A stretch of DNA of 37,477 nucleotides. Source: a virus. The stretch is from positions 1 through 37,477 of the IMG/VR virus record IMGVR_UViG_3300037537_000224; one strand, given 5' to 3'. The position numbers were made by a program, and so were the translations under genes. Shown piece after piece: positions 23,201 to 27,556 of the stretch. The stretch's first letter is position 1, and the number at the start of each line of letters is the position of its first letter. Below the pieces are notes generated by a model. That model searched no databases. It was not told the origin of the DNA and saw nothing but the letters and a program-made list of their open reading frames with translations.

Positions 23201-24142
23201 GGCTACATCGTGTTTAGTTACACCCGAACTAGTGCTTTGAATAATTTTGTAATTACCACTACTGTAAGGAGATTGGGTGAAATCTAAAGTTCCACTTGTC
23301 ACGCTTTTTCCTTTTAATTTAGTAGCCAAATTAGCCGCTTCTGTAGTGCTTATCGTAATTGTGGTATTAGTAGCACTAGCACTTTGTGTGGTGGTATACA
23401 CATCATCGAATACTGTAATAGGTTCTTCAAAACGATACAGAAGCATCGTATCGTCGCCTTTCAATGGAACGGAAGATTGAACCATCTGTGGTCTGAAAGT
23501 AGCACTAATATGAAGTGCTTCCATAACGCCACGAAAATCACCGCCATTTCCACCGATATAGATATTAGAATCCCCTACATTCATTTTGTAATTTGGATTC
23601 GTAAGACGCTTTTGAGCCATCAAAACCCCATTAACATAAATTTCAATTTTCTTTCCATAGAATGTAGCAACAACATGAAGCAACTGTTTGTGGTTTCGCG
23701 TTAGATTAGTTGTGTTTGTAGACAGTATTCCGCCTGTTTCTATAGTAGGATATATTGCACCCACATACTTTGTGCCGTTATGTTTTCCTGTAGATATTGT
23801 ATGATATTCTTCTTGACTTTCATTTAGCAGATGAATTGAAAACTCAATGGGTGCAGACTCGTGTATCTTTCCCACCTTCAAAGAAAATTGTCCTCTTTTC
23901 CTTACAACAGTTCCACCACTATCGGGTATCAACCACGCTTCAATTGCTATGTTGTTGCTATACAAACCCGAAGTGATAGAGTGTATCCCACCCTTTCCTT
24001 TCTCATTCAACAAACCTCTAATATCATATTCTGAATCTACATTCTTATCTCCAATTTCTGAAAAATAACCCTGTGGAACAATTATACTATCGCTCAAACC
24101 ATCAAAAGCAAACGCATGATTGGTTTTTCCAATTAAGGTCAT
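8231..24142 (-). CDS. Giant tail-tip/adhesin protein, 5303 aa, with N-terminal LamG/ConA-like domain
   Basis: A single uninterrupted frame of 15.9 kb. It starts at ATG 24140-24142 in ATGA overlap with the Dit-like gene. Unusually, no GGTGA lies at normal spacing, so translation may be coupled to the gene before. Residues about 8-225 look like a LamG/concanavalin-A-type beta sandwich: HAFAFDGLSDSIIVP, then IAIEAWLIPDSGGTVVRKRG, HVVATFYGKKIEIYVNG and IYIGGNGGDFRGVMEALHIS. Such domains bind glycans or proteins. The remainder is Asn/Ser/Thr/Gly/Tyr-rich, poor in Cys, and has no membrane segment or signal peptide that I can see. Around residues 1180, 4400 and 4445 there are short 'T.TVddss.f' beta motifs. 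Around residues 4120-4300 there may be a second beta-sandwich domain (weak). I see no protease or glycosidase signature and no obvious long tandem repeat. Its place between Dit-like and hub genes supports a tail-tip, receptor-contact role. The exact function is unknown. Confidence 0.6.
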   Translation of the reverse strand: MTLIGKTNHAFAFDGLSDSIIVPQGYFSEIGDKNVDSEYDIRGLLNEKGKGGIHSITSGLYSNNIAIEAWLIPDSGGTVVRKRGQFSLKVGKIHESAPIEFSIHLLNESQEEYHTISTGKHNGTKYVGAIYPTIETGGILSTNTTNLTRNHKQLLHVVATFYGKKIEIYVNGVLMAQKRLTNPNYKMNVGDSNIYIGGNGGDFRGVMEALHISATFRPQMVQSSVPLKGDDTMLLYRFEEPITVFDDVYTTTQSASATNTTITISTTEAANLATKLKGKSVTSGTLDFTQSPYSSGNYKIIQSTSSGVTKHDVAHVPYNLLLRPGGYDTKTNKPNSLPPERVRLKSINVDSGVLTIASIHLDFDTANNGNRGLLHTHASGINFVVVGADLLIDSGTGKPYQPPHYSSRAIDRTGQMIIDESDYEYHGFVYSNNMSTDTDNPYAITWPSTLSVDFSIGHSGRHTFNHVKGHPYLRKFPTPNEEILDLQNDGTADLIKCFYDVPFEGLKGQINVNSKVDLYKDFGDFQINRVEDSSEISTLFNSFHLTSSGTTGIKNIIALGGPNFNYLPFMLKSPAIPPNETPNNESRNHHLRPSKESRVALLHVPVLASTYNLAPFVEIHYNAIDLTGLSMSGTSQPLLMVEKTVPAGTTIIGESNVYDVIATALGSGSLTLYAPGGYVIIDSKENPNARDLLTAHSLSSDNSEGYNADLVLDESTTPPNLTPYAGDTLVNTPPKIIQESSTKTTQHESSFHQMIVKSLSTKKKLGSFSDYEIRDVVETGTGSNPDTIVSSSSSPIFETFDIIDNIELNEQQGDILLIVQPTLRRRSNQLSFMKSLVNSKELPNIVGLHYLVSRARIRSVKEVNADEGTSHTSVEAIGLQHSMGTRNISFTGSGSNDSHIIKEIEPNSPVVSVTLGGLGQGAIDTKSTYDKSDYSREPYSVKRGYTVNAVTFHAGNKRLYVEPINNESTNMGSWATIGFPKSGKLYFDNGAYAQYDSKTATYFEFSSAILGDNDFSNGITEFTEVYKLLQNIGGLSGASIESTDSGEFSCNVEVSSEPNFGSESMIEDGSTVNDRMFHSLNDVSHDYQLDTHYASTRALVEIPFFANQFFDNEEAGTFVDNENSFKIHLDATHTAHTWNPNPIGRRPRNKIQTDREIISAYTSAVENNTYVASARVISWNGTTQITVDDASIIPAIADSDFRNLSGNATVFRHRRLFTGSGDWVVYSGVNYNTNVITLENTSLDYHHSENFYEDLQLGRTLYVGGVELENTIDMIGSNTNTPSIDYENRSEYYHDQSSITTQGGNVDYGLRQYVSAVEIKAGPESNPHAKKISSKRAKGKVRALETLGATGVNTLIVSLSSEDFAKFPSLGKRSIDDFTVATGEMFYEATIGYSGTDYKFHYYGHLEEVQNYDNTSQPAVASNVANSIVLVHYESGSYPTWSNFVNSEVILTGKKRRIFFDEYVDNASDGITYWVGEKDPLVAELNANVKFDNNLTYASDDGTRTITVNNGTASKSLDDLYNINIRKGDLLFYLDDDGMATREIGYIGVVDSVSGGTQISLVANIPNWMVKDVGNTKIGVAVGDYNDQDAILNATWLNPYCNGGLRQGDTVWANMSYSNPHAVEGLFSKSRGVLNEGLVWKGFNGGEGSLHATNPRDSIPMENFLIGDTCLKTAQNLAQHINKTIEENYKSLGLTVANAPRVAYVDPYLAKEDHARVLLYDVAHDREYIAFQDLHMQVQTSADTTKIGWNRHVVEGTNTTRTDLVKRLPEINGSAPHAWTTQIDVANGYPSQNPLIRPTQQSKFIESAYAHDLANKHTDDLIYSTLYDDTVRKNDFSRLYGKSHGHFVHSGMSITGNADGYAYSFSTALRNQEGSVSEKITNDYHTLTRKRQDGFLNNLLKTINDNISEQGTLFDTPEGTRVIPAFLCLKGIRAETLSLANHEESRLQHLPQWKDMDFVRRLTISMGEVAESESVVDVESAALEVVRKINQYGALQARLTNGASAHDPAVWWDTDKAFANQDAGTHMGYLRAHIGRAVEDRQGNQGYTVVIHSTVPGATGRNFCVWLDNSTSQTTYKPQFLVGYGGRWRNFWALPEEKQGENMHPAPMPLDKNGRPFAPITTLRQYIQPNESGEDVKSVAEFGDSNKTDLLSLSSVLSGQNHNSVNTESFDLESSSTIIDGLRVGTKAVGRINFGGLTATGVPGWSPKAGLWGFGNRGNTTYANKYGLTDVNNNDYTSHVSSRLLDEENIGTQNLYGIQMKDHKGNKHGLRFIYSRINTPFANENTILPDTIENEICIFFDDSTSNNGGFTIGKHMLGSGDATNRLSSALTKSAWRGNRWNPYPSPNMGIKLGLTTSGTKVTATFVAPYTTNEITHPDILGYLGFPKKNGVFQTTKVASGSTEGDVASYEYRVGNVFYNVTNAPANGDYIVSPTVNWTTLVTDELLAAVTAFAINLTDVNIEGGASFDCTSMYASDGKTFRSWGVSKDAIKVKAYNTKNNISPLSNYFVASTHEDLGIQAAHLEFGEIRKAELDTDGNWDFGISRAISSTDIDKGRRIDCGYIPNTVLKISTKFVGPNSNTTTPIIVGGDNSPIDTTSWKKNLTGEDYVDVSGDKILPKIENPIVKIDISDPTDWGSSDYRFKISTDMFHFLRPATTHTSGIAPFGEAKRIYMREDIWVKAEPYVGNTSTHACEKTLVYDNRTEQDWPILETDAYLHLHLEKKFAGLRSIGSVFSEPIVHFRGGKTSPDHSVPLFFGGGFSGVVLDVNDGTSNDYSSFYTHPYSNGPTGTTGIQNANEISTSFAMLDCNAIFSFFPGAALCNQHRGSPLPPFFNKQNVLSTDLDRGGTTYTTGVTKAKPVPLVLRFPHPTARYEDHSNDTENKTTYLIFGPGQAFPFNNERTVAGGAVGSPSEPHPGRVITTGNGWNKVPYNDDRFHNQINNNDTGNSWQAYRPRKKATYLAEAAFHWRAIVNWETPAGYSLARNYAQYGSHGRMFGQMITANVLGITYDNRTQPLGYTPFLGYGISMAADTVFHMDGGFHPGGHWMDDIITFNPPKDSNNRISVSGYSEINPTAFRVAGALLTDFVNWDSQGADITSSDVDTEYIVVDATRCQNGEELASILSSAINSFPGKGALKSIGGTHHPSMGNSMRQDRYGWVDVGNASGTLNTSISTMGDYWVDTVNTTDRNMLEQLPASGWLRANTTTSPAYACYYMKQVLPTGGSNYKARFYFAPNFATSGAIRNFVHDDAVATLVTTDKLYVWSKTGVIRFNNENASNRDHMTQVHFSGIVDAVDRTKPIGAVGWNGERYSYLNSLKVGTEGYAAGLGAYHSCLNFSPYGSASSVMNVYGSLPLVAPLFDSPESRATINDGQGTAATRKSYFSSPYTNNTFTTVSGSLRSYTFTAPNHSTQRSVVPANYAFSYNNTSTNSVMEDSLHHPQGVYSSAFLVVSYESELSMIAKYDRDGVKAFGDWLYTKHGSSTDITDGGTTKWDERFHNQDRFIAPANAGPNVEALIADTTAVPTGNVSNNWLDTVFSFSGAPAYTHLHDAVANDTKLENAVPGLNVTGDLLYDLDYSVGSLNLEVGGVERNVSDDYYPSNTYSTLVTANKFWMSDVNGYQTYSKNPAKNFNVENIVWKRMDGGNLSLPAINARGMGAVPFITRVKNNAAHLTGEKIYGNVRFSFETTNSVMMPKINAQELTQTGLPIYNINNVLQIPNEELQFSEGTVIDDSGKEHTIEGGSPFGTVIRCFDVKRGKPSLANSGDTPNLAVRLPNPDSIPGNIVVRSGFDPIQAYQTETFGSGGMQHPGSNSLRLGELFDKTYFEADQEHPIYEEHGWEQYDIENEKSIRVGEFNTNSLNSSFELHDRMLLFHVCKVGSNNTHRYPTIYTHSGGVVNQGLTLTSFSSGTITASATINTSIFDAGFGSKEEDNRRYIRIYDNDGNSGLATYTGISSNQFTGVKADADFTTLSASSATKYIVPSYSIPAGSARFYAARRLRDHSEVSGNSPDMAHTKYVDGSDNPYVRYSKPIMSPMAYPRMGHHYVNATQPMLPGHWAHPAYLSLYKKHRFEQSMNLKRQDSQILKDAIVNATTDVPTSSDISIADKINPFEAELAFGSLNATPSPPSDLHGGAFTLMFETGVKWDGYGVLASTGHAGTINKGGGHSIVLAAAANYTIANHFPDPSEVGAYQIVIQPNLFKGQLGGTIESTSFAFTGQQVNTVIAVKHDEATFGGMTLVLAKATQFDCRGCEIFINEVMLDTPADFGSQFTNIPPLLLYNSYGINLNETPSFTRRNFPYTNTMLKATPHPTNNIPYWSILFGSISSSTELIENTSNYSGLSQYSPDNYFVFSKNNYGSIGNTLTMQGHTTKYPNIYSSILENNSPIAKCIVNTTGSSGVFTVDDGSAFPTNPQFGQNIYFVAVDGKTYSTTYSRSGYIADKINLRDTMTVSSSSAFYSNLYVGAEIRLSTNYNTHTAQVFSTDKTLSNYAKTISNLALGNRDTNNLYPPDAYLCLWNHNLGRPMTYFSDSRSNWDSAPVDKARYNAMPEHFETIHYHNANYSMSFGPFNLMLKSQKYSNGTGIVYTGVDSDLDCYTTNVLYGGYWPCGSRGGPQVSCLDSYVTNSVSWTLPGFASNLEFNWRDEGWNTSNNTYNTAVGIDTDDVVGRKNFGNRISLKQAYNRPSWGIIPARAALEKSATGSGFNTTSYDSGPIVQMEQHGSLSSKFIGIFERLSNFTGMLNADVQGEQVRYAQGSRMTRPFGVPVRTLRNTAGIERDWWGDVEALGISDLALAAKHYLVDWWNNERGEEVRRSPVRAFGIRPAWDCGNAYKESTTTPFERVWNSASPLYNVKGVLNSSGAVSLSSGYTIPRYGGIRNGANNNESGKLVDVFAPVHSLRVGDMGNGRGVRYPTWFNQCIYTDVSTSVKNTGLVLSRHTSEPFFGKGFQRPRNDILQADETKKGISVTLNTDEDGLLKPEATVSSRTETISGTSQHTDALSRSSPRIGIDTPLHNGVEENYVALNSEAHSLHTDRNVGQRIVLENAFRRNSKSTTFDFVTPNGFSRTVSYGSPSVAVLRFSHSNPFRNYGGNYILEAKSFGGIFDDTGWGRNNLSSPSKSSNPYQNSLKNKNTQQNNLEDASVKFLVRPIRLLDYKHIELYRLHDALHSSSPQYTLSYNTATSGNKYGLFNYETITPPSSSLYVGGTTGANTNGPYYPVVLHNNDSFASTISTGPTIPTSENTNFTTDVTQTVARLVTTENTLQHHRSDIVRNGDYSIKPRFSQNLHPKGHKGDVTFSTDNHTGDA

Positions 24143-25263
24143 ATCATTACATCCGCAGGTAAGAACACCAAATCAAAGTTGTATACGGCTTCACCGGCAT
24201 CATAGGAAATTTCCATATTTTTGATACCACCACTAATACCTGTCCAATTATCTACTTCATTAAAAGCAGTTCCCGCTACCAAAGCATTTTCGGATGTTTT
24301 CTCATCTTTGTGAATCCAACCTGTGGGCATAAAGAAATTCTTTGCAACATAAGCATCACCCACAGGGTCAATCAAAGAATTGAATGGGATTTGTATACCC
24401 ACAATGTAATCGCTACCGTTAGAATTTAACTCACCAAATGGTTGGCCGCTTCTGACTATATTACCTAGACTTCGGAAGGCGGCTCTAAATGACTTTCGGC
24501 TACTGTTATTGAGTATGCTGTAAATGTCTTGAGCCTTATCTCCTGCTGATTTTCTAACATTGTTTGTTCCACCTGCAAATTTATGTATGAGTGGTTTCCT
24601 TGCAACTTGATAGTAATCGCTTGTAGAGATACTTGGTAAGACAGAATTATTACCCCCCTTTCCTGTGGATTTGTGAGTAATTTTCAATCTGGAATTTGTT
24701 AATGTTTGATAGTTTAAGTCCTCACCATCAACTTGCTCAACGGAAAAATAACTTGAATATGAGATGTTTATGGCGTTTTTAATCTGAGTTGCTAGAGTTG
24801 CCGCATCAATGGTATTGATAACCGTGAGGGTTTTTGTGCTACTATTGTAAGTTGTCGAAGGATTTTCACTTTCCATATCCTCCAATTTCAATAAGATGTT
24901 TCTTGCTGTGCCGTCTACATCATTCAACGATAACTGAGCGTTGTTAGTTGTTGCAAATAATTTCTCTAAATTTGTTATTGTGCAAACGGAGTATCTGAAT
25001 GGCTCATCGAACTCATAACCGAACTCAATAGTAGCAGAAGCCTTTCCGCCCTCTACTGCTACTTCATCGTCAGAAAAGAAGCCTTGAATCATTATGACCG
25101 CTTTATTCAAGTTCAAATCAAGAACATATCTATTATTACCTGAAAAGGGAAATGACTTAGGCCCAAATCTTCTTTCTGTGCTCATAACTAGTTTCGTAGC
25201 ATTTAACTCTATGAACTCTCCATCCTCTCTCAAAAGTCGAATAGGAGTTCCCGATTTAGCCAT
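24139..25263 (-). CDS. Distal-tail (Dit)-like / baseplate protein, 374 aa
   Basis: I choose ATG 25261-25263 (MAKSGTPIRLL), with GAGGT upstream, just after the tape measure stop. A longer reading adds 11 residues inside the tape measure end and is unlikely. The N-terminus (ELNATKLVMSTERRFGPKSF, then YVLDLNLNKAVIMIQGFFSD) has the pattern of distal-tail and baseplate ring proteins. These begin with a region that gives a residue-level description of the field and then 'i.i.G.l.d'. Residues about 155-220 hold INTIDAATLATQIKNAIN followed by LKITHKSTGKGGNNS, an arrangement seen in inserted beta domains of tail proteins. The C-terminus (NMEISYDAGEAVYNFDLVFL) is beta. Position directly after the tape measure supports a role as the ring joining the tail tube to the tip. 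Family assignment is by pattern and synteny only. Confidence 0.5.
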   Translation of the reverse strand: MAKSGTPIRLLREDGEFIELNATKLVMSTERRFGPKSFPFSGNNRYVLDLNLNKAVIMIQGFFSDDEVAVEGGKASATIEFGYEFDEPFRYSVCTITNLEKLFATTNNAQLSLNDVDGTARNILLKLEDMESENPSTTYNSSTKTLTVINTIDAATLATQIKNAINISYSSYFSVEQVDGEDLNYQTLTNSRLKITHKSTGKGGNNSVLPSISTSDYYQVARKPLIHKFAGGTNNVRKSAGDKAQDIYSILNNSSRKSFRAAFRSLGNIVRSGQPFGELNSNGSDYIVGIQIPFNSLIDPVGDAYVAKNFFMPTGWIHKDEKTSENALVAGTAFNEVDNWTGISGGIKNMEISYDAGEAVYNFDLVFLPADVMI

Positions 25264-25264
25264 T

Positions 25265-26131
25265 TCAATACCTCGACACGGATGTTGAACCACCATATGC
25301 TCTAGCAGTTTCAGTTTGTATCAACTCAGCAATCTCTCTAGCCAATGCTAATTTATCCGTTCTATCTATGATGCCTCCTACATCTATTGTGATGTTGAAA
25401 TTATTGGTTATTGAACCACCGCCAGCAATCGCAGATACGGTGTTTCCATCTTCAGAAAATATCCCCGTTGCACCATTCCAAACCCATTTTCCAGCATCTA
25501 ATATAGTTCCTCCAATCATTCCTAAAATATCAACAATCAAGTCTTTCAAACCTACCAACTTATCATAAATCCAACCCACAGAAGTTTGTAAACCATCAAA
25601 TATAAAATTTTTTGTAACACTATCTGAAAATGTATCCCAAGCACTTTGTATACCCCCGAATAAATCTATATTTCTGACTCTTTCCAACAAACCTCCTATC
25701 GTATTATCCCAAACACTTGTCATAAATCCGGTAAGGATATTCCAAGCGGTGGTTAAGAAAGAAAAATCGGGATTCAAAAACCAATCAAACACATCTAAAA
25801 TTATATCTTTGAAATGTGAAAATATCCCAACCCATGTATTCCATAAGAAAATTATACCTTTCATCGCACCCTCAACAATGGTAACTGCTGTATCCCATAT
25901 GAAACTGAATATGTCAATTATCGGTTGAAAGATTGGTTTTACTTTGTCATTCCAAAAATCCTTAATGAAATTAAACGCATCTCTCGCTTTTTCTATAGCC
26001 CAACTGAATGCCTTTCCAAAAGCACTACCGATTGTAGATACTAATTTACTCATACTACTAATAACAGAAGAACCCGTTTGAGCAAGGCCGTTCACCTTAA
26101 TTAAAGCGAGTCCCAAAGATACTAGCGGCAT
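25265..26131 (-). CDS. Short tail tape measure protein, 288 aa
   Basis: The start ATG at 26131 overlaps the preceding TAA (TAATG), with GGGTGA nine bases upstream. A second ATG two codons earlier (26137) is also possible. The protein is built of amphipathic and hydrophobic helical segments with repeated Trp and Phe (FSWAIEKARDAFNFIKDFWN; IIFLWNTWVGIFSHF; AWNILTGFMTSVWDNTIGG), typical of phage tape measures. It ends with NNFNITIDVGGIIDRTDKL, then ALAREIAELIQTETAR, a C-terminal pattern common in tape measures. It follows a gpG/gpGT-like chaperone pair, the classic position. At 288 residues it is far shorter than usual (600-2000). With the usual relation of about 0.15 nm per residue, it would set a tail tube of only about 40-45 nm. 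Alternatively the tail has another length-setting mechanism. Confidence 0.7.
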   Translation of the reverse strand: MPLVSLGLALIKVNGLAQTGSSVISSMSKLVSTIGSAFGKAFSWAIEKARDAFNFIKDFWNDKVKPIFQPIIDIFSFIWDTAVTIVEGAMKGIIFLWNTWVGIFSHFKDIILDVFDWFLNPDFSFLTTAWNILTGFMTSVWDNTIGGLLERVRNIDLFGGIQSAWDTFSDSVTKNFIFDGLQTSVGWIYDKLVGLKDLIVDILGMIGGTILDAGKWVWNGATGIFSEDGNTVSAIAGGGSITNNFNITIDVGGIIDRTDKLALAREIAELIQTETARAYGGSTSVSRY

Positions 26132-26415
26132 TACCATGCTTCACCCTCATCATTTAGGAAACTATAGTCAAGTGTAATTGTTTCGTTGGAAGTTCTTGAT
26201 TGCATCGTCCTATTCTCATTTTGTGCTTTTTCTCTTTCCTCCATAACAATAGCCCAATTTAATGATTGGAAGAAAGTATCTATGGGCATTGTGAGAACTT
26301 CCTGTAGTGATATTCCATAATGTTTCGATACAAAATATGCGAACAACTGATTTTGGATTGTGAAATCCTTTTCGTTTCTTATTCTTGGTTTTTCCAAAAA
26401 TTGTCTAATCTTCAA
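26131..26415 (-). CDS. Tail assembly chaperone, gpT-like part made by -1 frameshift
   Basis: This frame opens at a TTG (26413-26415) with no GGTGA nearby. It is also open upstream past a GGGTTTT heptamer at 26430-26436, where a -1 slip from the gpG-like gene enters exactly this frame. A slip would add the codons for YEGEQ before the TTG and give a fusion of about 216 residues (117 from gpG plus 99 here). The sequence (KIRQFLEKPRIRNEKDFTIQ, FAYFVSKHYGISLQEVLTMP, then IDTFFQSLNWAIVMEEREKA) is helical. It ends in a low-complexity polar tail before the tape measure. In lambda-like viruses the gpGT fusion binds tape measure and tail tube subunits during tail assembly and is absent from the virion. 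Independent translation from TTG is possible but less likely. Confidence 0.7.
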   Translation of the reverse strand: MKIRQFLEKPRIRNEKDFTIQNQLFAYFVSKHYGISLQEVLTMPIDTFFQSLNWAIVMEEREKAQNENRTMQSRTSNETITLDYSFLNDEGEAW

Positions 26416-26780
26416 TTGTTCGCCTTCGTAAAACCCGATTGCATCATCTCCGCTAGATGGTCGGGTTTAGGTAAATGTTCTACGATTTGATTTGCTATAT
26501 GGGCCTCCAAATTACCCAATTCTTCGGGAGTAAGAGGGGGGTTGGTCTTAGTTACCCAATTAGTAAAAGCGTAACGCCAATATCCTTCCAAGTTTAATTG
26601 TGCTTCACCATTTGGTTGTATAGTGAACATTCGCTGTGCGGCATTCTGTATATCGAAAAATGTAATGCCCCTAATCCAAACTTCCATCACTAAGTCAGGA
26701 TTATCGGGGTCTACACCAATCTCATACTTCTGTTCATTCCTCTTCGCTATTATATTCTCTTTGTTCGCTATTTGCGGCAT
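26412..26780 (-). CDS. Tail assembly chaperone, gpG-like, 122 aa
   Basis: ATG 26778-26780 is preferred because GGTGA lies five bases upstream. A GTG start at 26789 would add three residues but consume the ribosome site. The start lies 47 bases inside the end of the SAP-domain gene. The protein (VEVWIRGITFFDIQNAAQRM region, WRYAFTNWVTKTNPPLTPEE, then NLEAHIANQIVEHLP) is a small, mostly helical protein of the size and position of lambda gpG relatives. Near its 3' end it carries the in-frame heptamer G GGT TTT at codons 115-117. Most ribosomes should stop at TGA 26412-26414 and make this 122-residue form. A minority should shift into the gpT-like frame. Family membership rests on size, synteny and the slippery site. 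Confidence 0.65.
   Translation of the reverse strand: MPQIANKENIIAKRNEQKYEIGVDPDNPDLVMEVWIRGITFFDIQNAAQRMFTIQPNGEAQLNLEGYWRYAFTNWVTKTNPPLTPEELGNLEAHIANQIVEHLPKPDHLAEMMQSGFTKANN
26430..26436 (-). promoter_or_regulatory. Programmed -1 ribosomal frameshift heptamer GGGTTTT
   Basis: Read on the minus strand, the gpG-like frame is TCG GGT TTT ACG, so the heptamer sits as X XXY YYZ (G GGT TTT). This is the canonical in-phase arrangement for tandem -1 slippage. Slipping one base gives TTT TAC GAA GGC and continues without stop into the frame that ends at 26131. The site lies five codons before the gpG stop, as in other phage G/GT pairs. Lambda uses GGGAAAG at the same place. A downstream stimulating structure was not evident by eye. 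Confidence 0.75.
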
Positions 26781-27546
26781 TGTTTTCACCTTCGGTTACA
26801 GCCTCTTGCGAGGGGGTATCCAACTCAACATCAACAGCCTCTTGCGAGGGGGTATCAATCTCGTTATCTACGGTATCTCCTAACAGTCCTTCATCGTGTC
26901 GCTTCAAGCGTAACACAACTTCGGCTTTTGTGCCTCTTATTGTAATACCACGCTCTTTGCATATCTCCTGCAATTCACGAACTGTGTTGGAGTTGTAATC
27001 TGTTTCTTCTCTTACGAATATATCATTTGCTTTGGGTTGAATGAATAACTCCTGAATAACCTCAATTTCAGGCTCAGGCTCAGGCTCAGGCTCAGATTGA
27101 CTTTGAATTATTTCTTCTTCTCTCTCAATAATTTCTTCAGTATCTTCATGGGCAACCAAATCTTCATCTTTTTTCACATCCTCAAGAAAAATTATTCCAC
27201 CTTTAATGGGCTTCTCCGCCATTGTTACACTATCATCATCCTGTAAATCTACCCATACAGGTTTTTCATCTTCAACTTCTTGAATCTCTACTTCTTCTTC
27301 TGCGGCTTTAACCCACTCAGGTTTAGGCTCAGGCTCAGGCTCAGGATGAAAATTTCTTAAATCTGCGACTACTACATCTACTTCTTTTCTTGACATTTTT
27401 GGATTAAGTTTAACTTCCGCAACTGTTTCTTTGTCGCCACCTAATTCTTGTATGAGAAAAGAGAAATAACCCTCTAAGCCTAATTTTTTGAATTTTCTCC
27501 TTCTTTTACTTGAGTTCAAACCAAAACTAGAAAAAATTTCTTTCAA
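26734..27546 (-). CDS. Acidic SAP-domain protein, 270 aa
   Basis: I choose TTG 27544-27546 as start because GAGGTGA lies five bases upstream. A GTG at 27555 would sit inside that site. Residues 1-60 are basic and helical (SSKRRRKFKKLGLEGYFSFL). The middle is strongly acidic with two Pro-Glu repeats (PEPEPEPKPEW; SEPEPEPEPEIEV), probably disordered or extended. Residues about 185-222 match a SAP motif (TVRELQEICKERGITIRGTK, then AEVVLRLKRHDE), a helix-loop-helix fold best known for DNA binding. The C-terminus repeats DTPSQEAV twice and ends in a Glu-rich tail overlapping the gpG-like gene by 47 bases. It sits between the tail tube and the chaperone, where no such protein is standard. It could be a tail assembly factor, a minor tail protein or a DNA-contacting protein; the sequence does not decide. 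Confidence 0.65.
   Translation of the reverse strand: MKEIFSSFGLNSSKRRRKFKKLGLEGYFSFLIQELGGDKETVAEVKLNPKMSRKEVDVVVADLRNFHPEPEPEPKPEWVKAAEEEVEIQEVEDEKPVWVDLQDDDSVTMAEKPIKGGIIFLEDVKKDEDLVAHEDTEEIIEREEEIIQSQSEPEPEPEPEIEVIQELFIQPKANDIFVREETDYNSNTVRELQEICKERGITIRGTKAEVVLRLKRHDEGLLGDTVDNEIDTPSQEAVDVELDTPSQEAVTEGENNAANSEQREYNSEEE
26798..26856 (-). repeat. 36-bp tandem duplication encoding DTPSQEAV twice
   Basis: Two copies of a 23-base identical stretch lie at 26798-26820 and 26834-26856, 36 bases apart, so the duplication preserves the reading frame. It encodes NEIDTPSQEAV and VELDTPSQEAV near the C-terminus of the SAP-domain protein. It looks like a recent local duplication in a disordered tail. 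Confidence 0.8.
27068..27091 (-). repeat. Hexanucleotide repeat encoding Glu-Pro units
   Basis: Four perfect copies of the plus-strand unit TCAGGC (GCCTGA on the coding strand) lie here and encode (EP)n in the SAP-domain protein. A second, slightly imperfect array of the same unit lies at 27323-27346 in the same gene. Being multiples of three, copy-number changes would lengthen or shorten the linker without a frameshift. Confidence 0.85.
27323..27346 (-). repeat. Second hexanucleotide repeat encoding Glu-Pro units
   Basis: Two perfect TCAGGC units flanked by TTAGGC and TCAGGA encode PEPEPEPKPEW near residues 68-75 of the SAP-domain protein. It uses the same unit as 27068-27091, 230 bases away, which could allow recombination between the arrays. 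Confidence 0.8.
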
Positions 27547-27556
27547 CCAAATCACC

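Noticed and set aside
8231-24142. The giant frame as an assembly artefact joining several genes
   Set aside because: Composition is even, there is no internal ribosome site with a stop, and the frame is continuous for 15.9 kb, so a real single gene is the simplest reading; read mapping would be decisive.
8231-24142. Protease or glycosidase domain in the giant protein
   Set aside because: I looked for HExxH-type and similar signatures by eye and found none convincing.
26131-26415. gpT-like frame as an independent gene from TTG
   Set aside because: No GGTGA site, a four-base overlap, and a perfectly phased slippery heptamer upstream favour frameshift expression.
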